Assembly: GCA_020912385.1 (NCBI GenBank)
Contig: CP087209.1
Span: 2,542,001 to 2,606,000 of the forward strand
DNA: 64,000 nt
From: Neofusicoccum parvum
Taxonomy: Eukaryota; Ascomycota; Dothideomycetes; Botryosphaeriales; Botryosphaeriaceae
Direction: 5' to 3'
Numbering within the stretch: the first letter of the stretch is position 1; each line of letters begins with the position of its first letter. Below are positions 23,456 through 35,711 of the stretch, piece after piece. The notes beneath the pieces were generated by a model. It was not told where the DNA came from, made no database searches, and was given only the letters and a program-made list of their open reading frames with translations. A program made the translations under genes and the position numbers.

Positions 23456-24317
23456 CCAGCCCCGTGCCCGCAGCACTCTCGCGCGGCAGAGCAAAGAGAA
23501 CAACAGAAAAACGAATGCTGAGTTTCACATGGCCCTCTCTCCGCGCCCGATTTCGCAGTCCGCCTGGTCACACGCGCCCGTTTGTTCGGCCTCAGCCGAC
23601 GGTCAGACTCGCACGGCAGCATGCCGCTCAGCTCACCAACGTCGCCCGCACGGCTGGAGAAGTGTTTTGCCGGCGGCGGCATGGCGGCTGCACCCCCGCC
23701 CGTGGTTCGGCAAAGCAGCGACATGGACGGGCATTACTCAGCAGGCTGTGGGGCGCAGGCACCTCACGAAGGCTGCGAATTGGCTCGCTGCCGTCATACC
23801 CGGCCTCCCGCAATCGGCGCCTCAGCGACCACTTCCCCATCCAGCCAGGATCGCATGTCATTCCCTCACCACTCACTGGTGCGCCGCCCGCGCGATCGTC
23901 CGTGGCGCGCGGGCTCAAGCGCCGACAAGCTCCAGGTGAGGGGTGCCGCGATGCAAGAACCGGTGCTGGCGCCACCGCCGACTTTTTTATGTGTCTGCGC
24001 GCGGCATGCGTCTGCTCGTCTCTGCTGCTGGCTGCTGGCTGCTGGGACCGACCATCCACCCGACGTGCTGGGCGGCCGGTCGTAGACCGCCAGTCAGTTA
24101 TCTGCCGCTGCACACTATGTCCAGATATCACGCAAAGGGCGTGGTATTTCCCTCAGATCCCTCTACCACCTCTCTTCCCTTTAAATAGCCGAAGCCCTAC
24201 TTGCAGCCCAAACCTCGTCCCTTGACAGTTCCCCCTAGGCGTTTGCTCCTCCTGCTGCCCCCGCATGCCACGCTCTCTGTTCTTCTTTCGTCCGAGCCCG
24301 ACCATATCTTCATCGAC
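23456..24317. other. Intergenic region with promoter of the MFS gene
   Basis: A GC-rich stretch turning CT-rich toward the right. TTTAAATAG at 24180-24188, about 130 bp before the start codon, is a candidate TATA element, followed by a pyrimidine-rich leader. No coding frame is supported. Confidence 0.45.
24180..24188 (+). promoter_or_regulatory. Candidate TATA element of the MFS transporter gene
   Basis: TTTAAATAG lies in a CT-rich context about 130 bp upstream of ATG 24318. Spacing to a CT-rich likely transcription start is reasonable for a fungal promoter. The evidence is only the short match and its position. Confidence 0.3.
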
Positions 24318-26888
24318 ATGTCAAATCCTGGCTCCCCGGACTGGCAGCCCAGTCGCAGCGCCGATAACGGCACCACCGCCCACGCTGGCCCTCCACATTC
24401 TTCCCCGCACTGTACGTTTTTACCGAGCATCCTTCAGCACTGTATAACAGTGCCCGCCCCCACCCTGCCATGCGTGAACCCGTCTCGCTGAAGTTGTGGC
24501 CAAACAACAGTCCATCTCCCGCATGCCCCGGCGATACAAATCGACCTCGATGCCCGCGATGTCCAGGAGCAGCTCGATATCGAGAAGAAGGACCACGAGT
24601 CCGGCGCCTCAACCCCGGTCGTGGTCGAGAGTGAGAACGGCTCGGCGGCGAGGAAGGTGATTTCGTTTGAGAAAAACGATCCGGATAACCCTACGCAGTG
24701 GCATTGGGTAAGTTTTTGAGTGACGACTTCATGCCAGCTCGACATGTTGCACTTCTTTCTTTCCTTTCATTCTCTACCTTGATGGGAAGTGTGGTGCACT
24801 TCTTTTATTTTTCTCAGTTGGTTCCTGGCAGGATGGAAGCCTGAGGGTGGGTGTTGGGATCATGATGCGCCATGTATCTTTGCGGAAATTTACCTGGACG
24901 CCGCGTCTCCGCAGTGATGGCTCAACCGTGTCAAATTCGACGTGAAGATACCGTTCGCGCCGTCTTTCAGGACGTAGAACTCACCAAATACCAAATGCGG
25001 CTCTCTCCCCAGCAACACATCGAAGAAGCACACCAACATCGACCAGTTCCACCCCTTTCAACTGTCTCATTACCACTCATTCCACCTTCGATCGAAACTA
25101 ACGCCCACTCCAGAAGAAGAAATTTCTCCCTGTATTTGCGGCCATGCTGTCCGTCATGAACAGCACCATCTCGTCCTCCCTCGCGGCTGGTGCCACCGAC
25201 CCGATCGCCAAGTACTTCCACATCACCTCACAAGCGCAGCTGGTGCTGCCGACGTCCATCTTCCTGGTTGGCTACGTGATCGGCCCTCTCTTCTTCGGCC
25301 CGCTGTCCGAGGCGTACGGCCGCAAGCTGATCATGATACTCGCCTTCGCCATGTTCACCGTCTTCACGCTGGCGTGCGCGGTGGCGGATACGTTTGCCGG
25401 GCTGGTGGTGTTCAGGCTGCTGGTTGGGATTCCGGGCAGCTGTGCGATTTCGGTCGTGGGAGGGTGAGTGTGTCTGATTTACTGTTCCACCACCCCTCTG
25501 CTTCCTCCTGTCACCGTTTCAGTCTCCTGCGGGGGATGCTTCTCTCAGTCCACCAAGCGAAACGAAAAAAAAAACGCTGACCTCAAGTCCAAACCACCAG
25601 CGTCATCGCCGACGTCCACGACAACCCGACCTCGCGCGGCCGCTCGATGGCGCTCTTCATGGCCGCCACGACCTTCGGGCCGCTGATCGGCCCCGTGGCC
25701 TCCGGCTTCATCGCCGTCATCAGCTGGCGCTGGACCTTCTGGCTCGGCCTGATCATCGCGGGCGTGACCTGGATCCCGCTGCTGGCCATGCCCGAGACGT
25801 ACGCGCCCGTCATCCTCAAGCGGCGCGCAAAGCGCCTCCGCAAGCAGACCGGCGACCCCAACATCTTCGCGCCCATCGAGCTGGAGCCCAAGGACATGCG
25901 GCACGTGGTCACGGTGGTGCTGACGCGCCCCATCCGCATGATGCTGTTCGAGTGGATCGTGCTGTTCTTCTCGCTGTACCTGAGCTTCGTGTACGCCGTG
26001 TTCTACATGTTCTTCCAGGCGTATCCGATCATGTACCGAGGTGGGTATTCCATCCTTGCCTCCGGACAGAAGCCCCCAATTTGCTCACCCGCACGCGCAG
26101 GCACCTACGGCTTCAACGCCGGCGAAGAGGGTCTCGCCTTCCTCCCCAGTAAGTTTTCCCCATCACCTTTCGTTCCTCAACACTCACCATGCCCCACCAG
26201 TCGGCGTCGGCGCCCTCATCGCCTGCGCCATGTACCTCCTCTACGACCGCTTCCTCGCGCTGGCCCGCGCGCAGAACCGCCCCTGGACGCGCTCCGAAGA
26301 AGCGCGCCGCCTCCCGCTCGCCTGCATCGCCGGCCCGTCAGTACCACCCATCCACCCACCAACCTTGTTGAAGAAGCGCGAGAGAGAAAACAAGGGAACC
26401 CCACCGCTAACACCAACCAAAACAGCTTCATCGTCCTCTCCCTCTTCTGGGCGGGCTGGACGGCGCGGCCGCGCGTGCACTGGCTGGCGCCGGCGCTGGC
26501 CGGCGTGCCGTTCGGCGTCGGCTACCTGCTCTGCTTCATGGCCATCCTCAACTACCTCGTCGACGCGTACGACGTCTTCGCCGCGTCCGCCATGGCCGCC
26601 GCCGGCGCCAGCCGCTCCCTCTTCGGCGCCGCCCTGCCCTTCGCCGCCCGCCCCCTGTACGCCCGCCTCGGCGTCGCCTGGGCCTGCAGCGCCCTCGGCT
26701 TCGTCATGCTCGCCCTGTGCGCCATCCCCTTCGTGTTCTGGCGCTACGGCGACGCCATCAGGGTGAGGAGTGCGTTTTGCTGCGAGTTGAGGGAGAAGAG
26801 GAGGGAGATGGAGGAGGAGGAGGAGGAAGAGGAGGAGGGACGAGGGGTCGTTGGTGACGAAGAGGCGGGGAGGAAGGCCGAGGTTTGA
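24318..26888 (+). CDS. Major facilitator superfamily multidrug-type transporter (DHA1-like)
   Basis: Seven exons, 24318-24411, 24511-24707, 25114-25463, 25601-26040, 26101-26148, 26201-26336 and 26426-26888, give 575 residues. All junctions are GT-AG and keep frame. The N-terminal hydrophilic part ends in FEKNDPDNPTQWHW, the usual lead-in of fungal DHA1 exporters, joined to KKKFLPVFAAML of helix 1. GPLSEAYGRK is the loop 2-3 signature and FRLLVGIPGSCAISVVGG fits helices 4-5. ETYAPVILKRRAKRLRK marks the central loop, and about 12 helices are expected. Members export toxins or polyamines by proton antiport at the plasma membrane; the substrate cannot be read from sequence. The second intron is unusually long (406 nt). 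The C-terminus carries an uninterrupted run of nine Glu. Confidence 0.9.
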
Positions 26889-27745
26889 GGGTGGCTTGTT
26901 GTGGCTGGGGAGAGGAATGTGGTTCGGATGGTTTGGGAATGAGTGTGGGGAAGGTATGTTGCTGAATCTGCATCACTCACCGGAGTATGGAAAGACTACT
27001 CGAGACATCTACACAGGCTCGGTCTATACGTCATAGAGTTGTAAGTAGCCACGATTATCGTATCTCACGCCATGAGAAGATAGCTTTATACACTCAATGT
27101 CCTTCACATATTTCATTCATCGCTTAGACATGCTACCCTCATCAACAAACAAGTCAACTCGCAAAACCCCCATAAAAGTCCGTCAAACCGCCTCCATGCT
27201 CACCAAAATGCTGCCTGCTTGCCCCAAGTCACATAAGCTCATACCAATGCTATTCATGCAAAGAGGACCCTCCACGAGGGTAAGAAGGGAATCATAGTTT
27301 TGACCCATCCTAGGAAGGAGGGGAAGAAGTGAATCACAAATGGGTACCCAAATAGGGCGAGAAGAAGCAAATCGTGAAACGGACCCCCGTCCAGGGGAGA
27401 AGAAGCGAAGTAAGATGAACACCCAACACGAAGAGGGCAACGAAGAGAAGAAAATGAGCAATCAATGCTGATCGAATGCAAACGAACAAAGAGAGAACTC
27501 CAAATGATGCATGTATCATAGCCCATGTGTATGCTGAGACAAATAGAGAAAGACAAGAACAAACGGTACCTGAATGCTGCCAATTCAATCCACAGCAGAT
27601 TTGTGACAGCAAAACTGTCTCGAGAAGTGAATGGAAGTGTAAACATCAAAGAGGATCGAAGAAGAAGGCTATGGGAAAGACAACGAAGTCGAACACTGTA
27701 AGCTGCGGTGGTATGTACGTGCATTGAGCACCACGCACGGTTCGA
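26889..27745. other. Convergent intergenic region
   Basis: Between the 3' ends of the transporter and LPMO genes. Purine-rich on the plus strand (27290-27670, many GAAGA runs). Open frames on the minus strand there are low-complexity and unsupported. Confidence 0.5.
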
Positions 27746-28918
27746 TCAGCCAGACGGATCGCTCACGCAGTCTGCAGTCGCTGGCAGCTCAAGCGGGTAC
27801 TCGCCATCGCCCTGGAAGACCTCATCTCCCGGGCTTGGGTACTTCATCTCGGCCGTGGTCAGCGGAAGCTTGCAGTCGTGCCAGATGGGATCAGGGATGA
27901 ACAGGTCGGCACGGGAAGCCCAAGCCGCAGCGCGCTTCTGTTTTATCTCGATCTGCTGCTGCTCGGCGGACCGGCGCTGCTTGCTCGACTCGAAGTTGGA
28001 CGTGACATGGCGGTGGACATGACGGGATAGGTGAGACTCTGTGCGCTTAGAGATGGACTGAGGCTTCTTCCAGCACTTGCAATCGCAGGCGCTGGCTTCG
28101 TACGCGTCTTCATCATCCGTTGTATCCGAAGCAGTCTCGCACTGGCAGCTGCACCATTCCAAGGCGAATTGCTTAGCACCGCCGTTGACTGGGTTGCTTG
28201 AGGCAGAGGGAGTAGCCACGGCCTGGGTGCTGGACTGAGGGGCAGCAGAAGAAGCAGGAGCGGTGGTAGCCGGAGCATACGAGGGAGCAGCTGACGAAGA
28301 CTCGCCACTGTCGCTGTCGTCGTCGTTTGTGATGGTCACAGCAGCACAGTTCATGGTGAATTCCTAGACAACAGTCAGCCACCATCACGGGGTGATACAT
28401 GGGTGATAGCTGACCTGCTCGCGGTTGATCCAGGTCCAAGCGAAGACGGCCTCGCCAGCAGGCAACTCCTCTGGAATAGTCATCTCGAAGTCCTGGCCGG
28501 AGCCGAGTTCACTGTTGCGGTGCGGACAGTTGCCCTCGTACGAAGCAGCAACCTTGAAGGTCTTGCCTGAATCGGTGGAGAAGCCGACCTGGCAGGAGCC
28601 GCCATAGTGAGTGCCACCAAGGTCGTTGAGAGTGAATTCAGGGGCACCGGTGATGTTCCACTTGACCTTGGAGCCGGCAGCCCAGGTAGCGACTGGCGCA
28701 CCGTCAGGAGTTCCGAGGAGGTCGAGGTAGCCACGGCAGGTGGCTTTGGTGTCTTCTCTGCCACAGCAGCCCATGGGATAGACGTAGATGTTGTCGGCGG
28801 CGGTGGTGCGGTGGGGGTTGTTGCTGGCGTTGAAGGGAGCCGGGTACTCGAGCTGCATGTGGGCCTGCACTGCAGTCAAGCCGCAGAAGGCGAGGAGGAT
28901 GCTGGACGCGGAGAACAT
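27746..28918 (-). CDS. AA11-like lytic polysaccharide monooxygenase with unusual C-terminal extension
   Basis: Two exons, 28918-28415 and 28363-27746 (51-nt intron), give 373 residues. A 19-residue signal peptide ends AVQA before His20, so the mature protein starts with His as copper monooxygenases require. The second brace histidine is probably His104 in GGTHYGGSCQ. Further AA11-type signatures are CRGYLDLLGTPDGAPVATW, EGNCP, FAWTWINREQ joined across the intron to EFTMNCAAVTI. AA11 enzymes oxidatively cleave chitin outside the cell. After the domain come a Ser/Ala/Pro linker, a Cys-rich acidic segment (EWCSCQCE...CDCKCW) and a basic Arg/Gln-rich part, which together make about half the protein and are not known to me as a binding module. 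ATG 28918 is chosen because it gives the compact signal peptide; the upstream in-frame codon is GTG. Confidence 0.85.
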
Positions 28919-31900
28919 GATGAAGGCCACTTCTGTTCGTGCAGTAGAGCGAGAGTTGCTTGGCCGAGCAAGCGTTCTTGAAGGAGCTCAATCAAAAGGA
29001 AGGTTGCTGCTCTCGGGGAAGATCTGCGATGGTGGTGTTGAGGGCGGGAGCGACCACCACGCTCTTGTAGAAGAGACTGGAAATTCAAGGAGAGTGAAGC
29101 AGCCCAGCGAGTCAACCGCGTGGACAGGCAAAGAAGAGGCACGCCCCAGGTGCGAAGAAGAGAAAAAAGGTGGGGAGGAAGGCGCAAGGGCGAGCTGGCG
29201 CACGTCAAGCGAGCACAAAGAGGAAAGAGGCGGCGAGGCTCAATTGCGGGCTGCGCATCACCGGCTATTAAGCATTTCTGCTAGGTAACCTGTGGCAGCG
29301 TCCCCAGATCCGCGGATCATCGTGTTAGGTAACGCTGCGCTGGAGCAGCACGGCGTTTCGCAGCCGTCAAGCGGGCGGCAAACGGGAACGGGGATGTGGA
29401 TGGCGGCAAGAAAGCCTCCTTGTTTCACGCTGCAGCCCGCTGAGCCTTAGCGACCAGTCCTCCGCCGCCCGCCGGCGAAGCCCCGCCGCGGCCCAGGCCA
29501 ACACGGCGCCGTGATACAGAGCGACGAGAACCCCAGCAGAGAAGCGCCGACCCGTGCAGGCCCGCGCCCGCCAGGCCAGGCCGCGCTCCGCCAACCAATC
29601 CTCCGCCGCCCTCCAGACTCCCGTATACACCAGCCCGCCGACGCCTATAAGCCCGTTCCGTTTCCCGAGCGCCGTCGGGTGTCTCGTTTTGCATTATCGT
29701 CGCCGCCGCCCAGCCTGCGAAACAACGACACATTGTCGACGGCCAACAAGCAACAGCGCCGCCGCCGCTCGTGTCGAGTCAGCCGCCCGCCTCCTTCTGT
29801 CGCGGTTCCTGCATGCTCCCGGATGACGTGCGTGCCTGCCTGTTGGTCGCCCTCTGCTAATTGCACCTCCCACCTGCCTGTTTCAAGTACACAGCAGCTC
29901 TGCTCCGCGTGCCTCACTCGCCGCGTAGCCTGCTGACTCGCCGCTCGGTGCCGCACTTCCCCGCTTCCTCTTTTTCGACCTGTTCCCACTGGCCTCATTT
30001 CCCAAGGGCCAAAGAAGAACAGGTCTGCCTGCCGGCGTGTGAGATTCTGGCAACATGGCACTAGGATCGCCGCTAGCAACGCCAAAATGTGTGAGGAAAG
30101 CTTCTTTGGCTCTAGCCTCCACCTACCCAACGACGTCCTCATCACAGCTGGAATGATTTCCTCAAGGAGGAGGCAGACATGTCTCAGGTCCAGGGAGGGC
30201 GGCTGAAAAAAAAAAGAATGGGTGTGGTGGTCAGACAGGCCGGCAGCTCAAGGATGAGGCACATAAGACAAATGCCAACACACCAACACGAAAACTTTCT
30301 TATTTCACTTGAGTCTGAGATGATTTGTCTGATTCTTTGTCTGCGTATCCACCCACGTAGGCTCCGCAAATAGCGCGGGCCGTGACGTCCGCTCTCCTGC
30401 AAGTGCTCGCCCACCCCGGCCGCCGATCCGCTGACCCAGACAAACCAGGCACTTGGGCAGACCATCCTACCGTGCCACCCAGGTACGACAGTATGTGCGC
30501 GATGCATCCCATGCAGAACGGCCGTTGAGCAGCAAAGTAAAAAGAAGGCTTGTGCCTCGGGGGGACCGGAGGGGAGCAGGGATCCAAACCATATCGTGCA
30601 CCTTGCCCCCCCCAAACAAGCTTTTCCCCTCCTCCTGGCGGTCACATAGCACCGCATTGGCCTGGCTGTCGGTCTGCTGCCGAAGCTCGTATCGTACGCA
30701 AGGGATTGGAAAACGAGGGCGCCAAGCTTTTCCCCAACCCACCGGTGCCCGCGCATCCAAATCTGAATGGTGATTCCGCGATGCTGCTGCCCGTAGACTA
30801 CCGTACGTGCACCCAGAGTGCATACACACTCTAAGCATCAGGAGCAGACACAGATTTGCGCGGCGACAGACCGCCAGACGTACCCAGCGCCGTCCACCAT
30901 GATGCATGCATGCAAGGGGACGATCCAGGTCAACAGTGAGATCATCCGTGGCAAAGAGAGAAAGAAAGCCCGCACGCCAGGTCAAAAACCAACCCAACAG
31001 CACAAGCCATGTCGTCCATCACGAAAGCCGAGACACCTTCCGAAAAGAGAAACGAGAGTTCTCCCCAAAGGAGGAAACGAAGGAAAGAAAACAAAGAGCC
31101 AGCCAGCCACCGGAAAAAAGAAAATGATTCTTGTGGACCCGCAGCCCTGGATACCGCACGGCATCATCCCCGACTCCAGGGATGCACGGCAGCTTGCATG
31201 TGATGGCGTTAACTATGTGGCGGTACGTATGCGTGGGACGGACGCACATGATAAACGAGGAATCCCAACCCTGCTGTACGTGCGTGCCTGCTTCCACTCC
31301 ATATTATCTGGCCTGCCATGTCCTGTCGGTTGACCCTAATGCGGCAATGTTATTAGAAATTGTACGATCCACACACGTCAATCGAATAAGAAGAAGCAGC
31401 ATCTCAAATCAAGACCCTCGCACACAACCACACCGAGTAGTAAAAAGAAAAGAAGACATTATGTATGTACTTGCAATTCGATTCCCGGCTTCGCTAATAA
31501 CTTCTATCCGCAAGCAATGCTCTGTGTTCCCCCACAAACCAAGAGAAGCGCACAGAACCCACGTTTCCCGTCCACCATTCCCCTCCGTTTTCCGATAAGC
31601 GAATATAATCATCATCTTGGGAGAGAGTTAAAAGCAGAGAAGTGGCTAAGACGGAAAAGAAAGACTCCTCCCGTTCATCCCGTGTCCGTTCGCTTCTCGA
31701 GGAAAATCTGGCTTGCAGCAGGGGAAAAGAAAATAGAGAAAAAGGAGAAATCCGCCCCACACTATGCCTAGTGACTATCTCCCAACAACCCAAACCCACA
31801 ATCCAGTAAGTTGAGTAAAGGATAAAAAGGTCTCCAGGCTATGAGAGGCTGCGATCGTGAGAGGGAAAGCCAAACCGCCAAGAAAAAAAACGGACATAGT

Positions 31901-32561
31901 TCTCCCGGTCTGATGATTAAAACGCCGGAAATAGGGGATACATGAAGGGAACTCGGGAAATACATGATTTAAGGGTGTCTTGGGGAATCATAATTCGGTG
32001 ACGAAGGTGTGTGAAATCGAAAGGGGGGAGAAGTGGAGTGATCCGACTCTTTTGTTCGCCAAATCCTCCTTACATGATCCTGGGGCATACATGACGTCTT
32101 TCGGGTGAGGCGTATGGGGGGCGAGTTCGTAAGGGCGTGCTTGAACGTGAGCAAGGGCTTCAGTCGGGTGCTGTGGTATGTGTGTTGGGGTTGGGTGTGG
32201 GTGTGGGTATCGGTGTCGGTGTCGAATGGGGCACGTCTGCGGGTACGTCGATGACTAACTCGGGGAGACGAGACGAGGCGGATGCCAAATGAATTGACTA
32301 GTGCCATAGAGCCAACTTTCCGGAGTGAATCTCATCCGCTTCGTGATTCGGCTGACGCCAGATGTCGGGTCGACATGGATTATCTCAATGCGATTCGACT
32401 CTTCGCGTACCCCGGAGTTTCAGCTCTTTTCTTGTGTCGATGGCGTGGCACTCATGGTGCCTAGGCCTCATGAGCCAGGAGATACTCATGGTAAGCACTG
32501 CTCACTCTTAGGTGTAGTACTTTGCATGAGTCCCTAAGTAGGCTTCTTTCGACCAGGCTAT
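28919..32561. other. Gene-free 3.6-kb region
   Basis: Longest gap in the window. It contains the LPMO promoter on the left. TAGGTAAC occurs twice near 29283-29332. Purine-rich tracts lie at 30940-31120 and 31620-31760, and a GTGTGGGTGTGGGTATCGGTG microsatellite-like stretch at about 32195-32225. Frames of 100-200 codons on both strands are low-complexity and overlap each other; none shows a domain. Nothing else is recognised. Confidence 0.5.
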
Positions 32562-35500
32562 TCAAGCCATCTGACCGGAGGCACCGCCTGCATGGTAAGT
32601 CTTGTTAGTATACATTTTGTAGATAGCAGTATAAATTATTAAGCCTTTTCGTATATCGGTGGCGAAGACCGTTGTTGTAACGTACCAATTTGGCGCTTGA
32701 TCTGTTCACGAGCCCAGCGGGCAGTGTCAATCGTGCGGGGAGAGAAGTCCTTGTTCGCCTTGGTCTCCCTGGCCATGGCCATGATCCACTCAGAACGGAA
32801 CAGCTCAGCGAACTCGCCGTTGGGGAAGGTGTCCGCAAGGTCACTGGAGAACGTTAGTTTCAGATCCGATGTTGGACGAATCAGACAACATACCCGATGA
32901 CACCCATAGAAGAGCGCATCAATGCCTCGGTGCGGTTGGCATCGGAGTGAACGGTATGTAGGAGGGCGAAGATGGCTTCAACGAAGGGCACAAGAAGGCT
33001 CTCTGGGTATTATTAGCATGTTTTGCAAAAGCACAAAGGTGGCACGAGGATCCTTACGCTTGCCACCAGACTTCATGGCCATGATGGCACCATCCCAAGC
33101 ATCCATGATACCCTCACGGAGCGAAACAATGTAGTCGAGCATCTCGAACGAGGTGTCTTGGTTGAAGTTGACTTGCGAGGCCTGGATCAAGACCTGAGCA
33201 ACGACCGAGAGGTAAGTCTCGAAGGCTCCACCAATAGCGTGAGCAATATCGCCGAAACACTGCAGGATGGCTGGCTTGAATTGGTTGCCAAGAGTAGGGC
33301 TCCTCAGGTTGTTCAGGAGGTAGTTCATGAAGGCATCGCAGAAAGGCTGAACCTTCTCGTTGAGCGAGCGAGTGATGTCGCTGACAAGACCAATGGCCAT
33401 AGAGCAGATGGCAGGCTCCTCTTGGTTGCCGAGGGCGTTGTACAGGTAGGGAGAGAAGGCCTCCATGTACTTCAGGAAGTCCTCCTCCAGGGCATTGGCG
33501 AGGGAGCCGATAGCGGCCAGGATAGCATCGGGAACGCTGGACTTGCCACCGGTAGTTGAGAGCAGCTGCAGAAGAACCTGCATGATGCGGTCGGCCTGGG
33601 GCTTGATCTCGACCTCCAGTCTTTGGACGATAGCCTGGGCATTACATTAGTTTAAAACACTCATGTGATCTAGGAGCAATATCCTTACCATGACAACGCT
33701 AGTTAAGCTGGTCTGCATCTCCTCAAGCGTCATCTTATCCTCAATGCTGACAACCTGGGTCTGCAGAGGAACAGTCTTCTCTAGACGCTCCAAGATAACG
33801 TTGGACAAGTGGCCAACCATGCCAAGGCTGTCGTTGGCCGAGTTCATGACGAAGGAGTTCAGAACCTCGTACGCGGCAGTGCGCAGTTGGTTGTCAGCAT
33901 CGGCCCTGGTAAGTGTCAGCTTTGTGAGTCAAATATCAGATCGCTATGAAGGACATACCTCTCGGTGACCTGCAGAAGTTGTGTAACGCTAGCCTGGAAG
34001 TGCGCGGACAGAGCGTTGGTCTGGCAGCCAGGAGTACCGGCGAAGCGGTCGGCAAGGTTCATCAGAGCCCAGCAGCAGGAAGAAGCCATCTTGGGGTGGC
34101 TTGCAAGACCAACGAAGAGGGAGGAGATAAGCGGCTGAAGGTGAGTGGTGGCATCGATCGATTCGGCACAAGTCTCGCAAATGCGGCCAAGGGCGTAAGC
34201 GGTCGAGTCCCTGACATGGATAATCGGGTCCTCCATCATACCGATCAAAACAGGCAGAGCCTGCTTGACCAGGGGATCCAACATCTTCTCCTCGGGACCC
34301 TCCATGATCGCACCGAATGCAGAGACCGCGGCATCACGGAAGTGCCAGTCCTCAGAGCGCAAGTTCTTCTCCACGAAGGTAAGGACGGGAGGCACAACAG
34401 CACTGCCGACAGTCTGAGCCCAGAGCTGCAAGCACTGGTAGGAAGCACGGGACACGTTATACTCGTCGTCGGCAGCATCCTCATCCTGCTTGGAGAGCAG
34501 CTCGAGGAGAACAGGGACGACCTCCTGGGTTGCGACGCGGGCGAAGTTGAAGTACTCACGGAGCTCGGTCGAGCCCTCTGCATTGGCCTACACTTCGGGT
34601 TAGTTTTTTTCTTCTTTTTTTTTTCTCTCCTACATCACGCCACGCAAATTGCACATTTGTAACTTACCTGAGCGTTGTCGTCCTCAATCGAGATCTCCTC
34701 CTCACAGACAGTGCACCAGAACTCGATGGCAAGCTTGGCAACATCCTCCTCATCGCTCTTCATGCCCTGAATAGTCAGGCCGAACAGGGCCTTCTCCATG
34801 TAGAAGCTCATCTTATCGTAGTACAGGCCCATGATCCTGTTCAAGCAACCATATGCGCCCTGCTGGATACGGGTGTCCTCGGCCTGAGTGGCCTCGCAGA
34901 TGACCTGCATGATGTAGTTCCGCTCACCCTCATTCTCGAAGTTGGTGCGCACGAACTCGAGCGAGTCGCTGAGGGCAGAAATGGCAGCATTCCGCACATC
35001 GGGGTTGTTCTCCTCCTTGCGCGCACCCTGGACGACAGCGGTCAGAATGGCGTTGGAGTGGTGCGCCAGGCTCTCGCGGAGCTCGTTGTCCTCGGTGTCG
35101 CAGATAAAGCCGATCGTCGTCAAAGATGCCTGCTTCTGGTGGTCCACGCCCTTGCCCACGTTCTCCACCAGGGCGGGCATCAGCTCCGGCCACATGTTCT
35201 GCGGGATCTCGATCGCGGCGACGGCGGCAATGAACTGCGCCGCCGAGTTTCCTGCACGGCCATCGGTGGAGGCCAGGGTCTGCAGAGCCAGGTTCTTCAC
35301 CGAGTTCCGGACCTGCTCAGGCTGGGAAGTCCACCGCTGCTGCACCTCCCGTAACCTGGTGTACTCGCGCGCGGAGAAGGAGTTCTTGAGAGCCAGAGCG
35401 GCGGCGGTTCTGATGTGAGGTTGCGCCTGCTCGTTGGCGAGTTCTGTAGCGAGGGTCGTAAGGTAGCCAGACTGGCGGGCACGCGGTCAGCAAAATTGCA

Positions 35501-35711
35501 CGTCTCGGGCGGGGCCCCGCGCGGAGGCCTCGCAGGCGGGCGGGAACCTACGAAGTCGGCCTCGGCGGCCTGGGTGAGCTGCTGCTCGGCATTGGTACGG
35601 ATCGTGGCGTCTGTTCCTGGGAGTCAGCTCGGGTGGACCTGGGCTGAGGCTGCGGGCGTTTTGCGGCGTACCTGGAGAGAGGGTCCCCTCAAGCACCTGG
35701 TTGACGTCCAT
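32562..35711 (-). CDS. kap95: Importin subunit beta-1 (karyopherin Kap95)
   Basis: Nine exons on the minus strand: 35711-35672, 35610-35552, 35471-34668, 34587-33959, 33905-33689, 33634-33058, 33002-32894, 32843-32686 and 32587-32562, encoding 872 residues, normal for the family. The start MDVNQVLEGTLSPDATIRTN and the first HEAT repeats match importin beta. IPQNMWPELMPALV, acidic EEEISIEDDNAQ, LQLWAQTVG and RDSTAYALGRICE follow. The C-terminus is AREQIKRQIGGGASGQMA. The protein is a superhelix of about 19 HEAT repeats that carries importin alpha and its cargo through the nuclear pore and releases it on Ran-GTP. The last exon codes for eight residues; it is supported by donor GTACGT, a perfect TACTAAC branch point and CAG. 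Without this splice, reading continues to another stop at 32639. A short divergent-looking promoter lies to the right. Confidence 0.94.

Noticed and set aside
30467..31333. Overlapping ORFs of 170-180 codons
   Set aside because: Low complexity, both strands open, no family resemblance.
32195..32225. Telomere-like or structured G-rich repeat
   Set aside because: GTGTGG/GGTGTC units do not match TTAGGG and are only about 30 bp; treated as a microsatellite.
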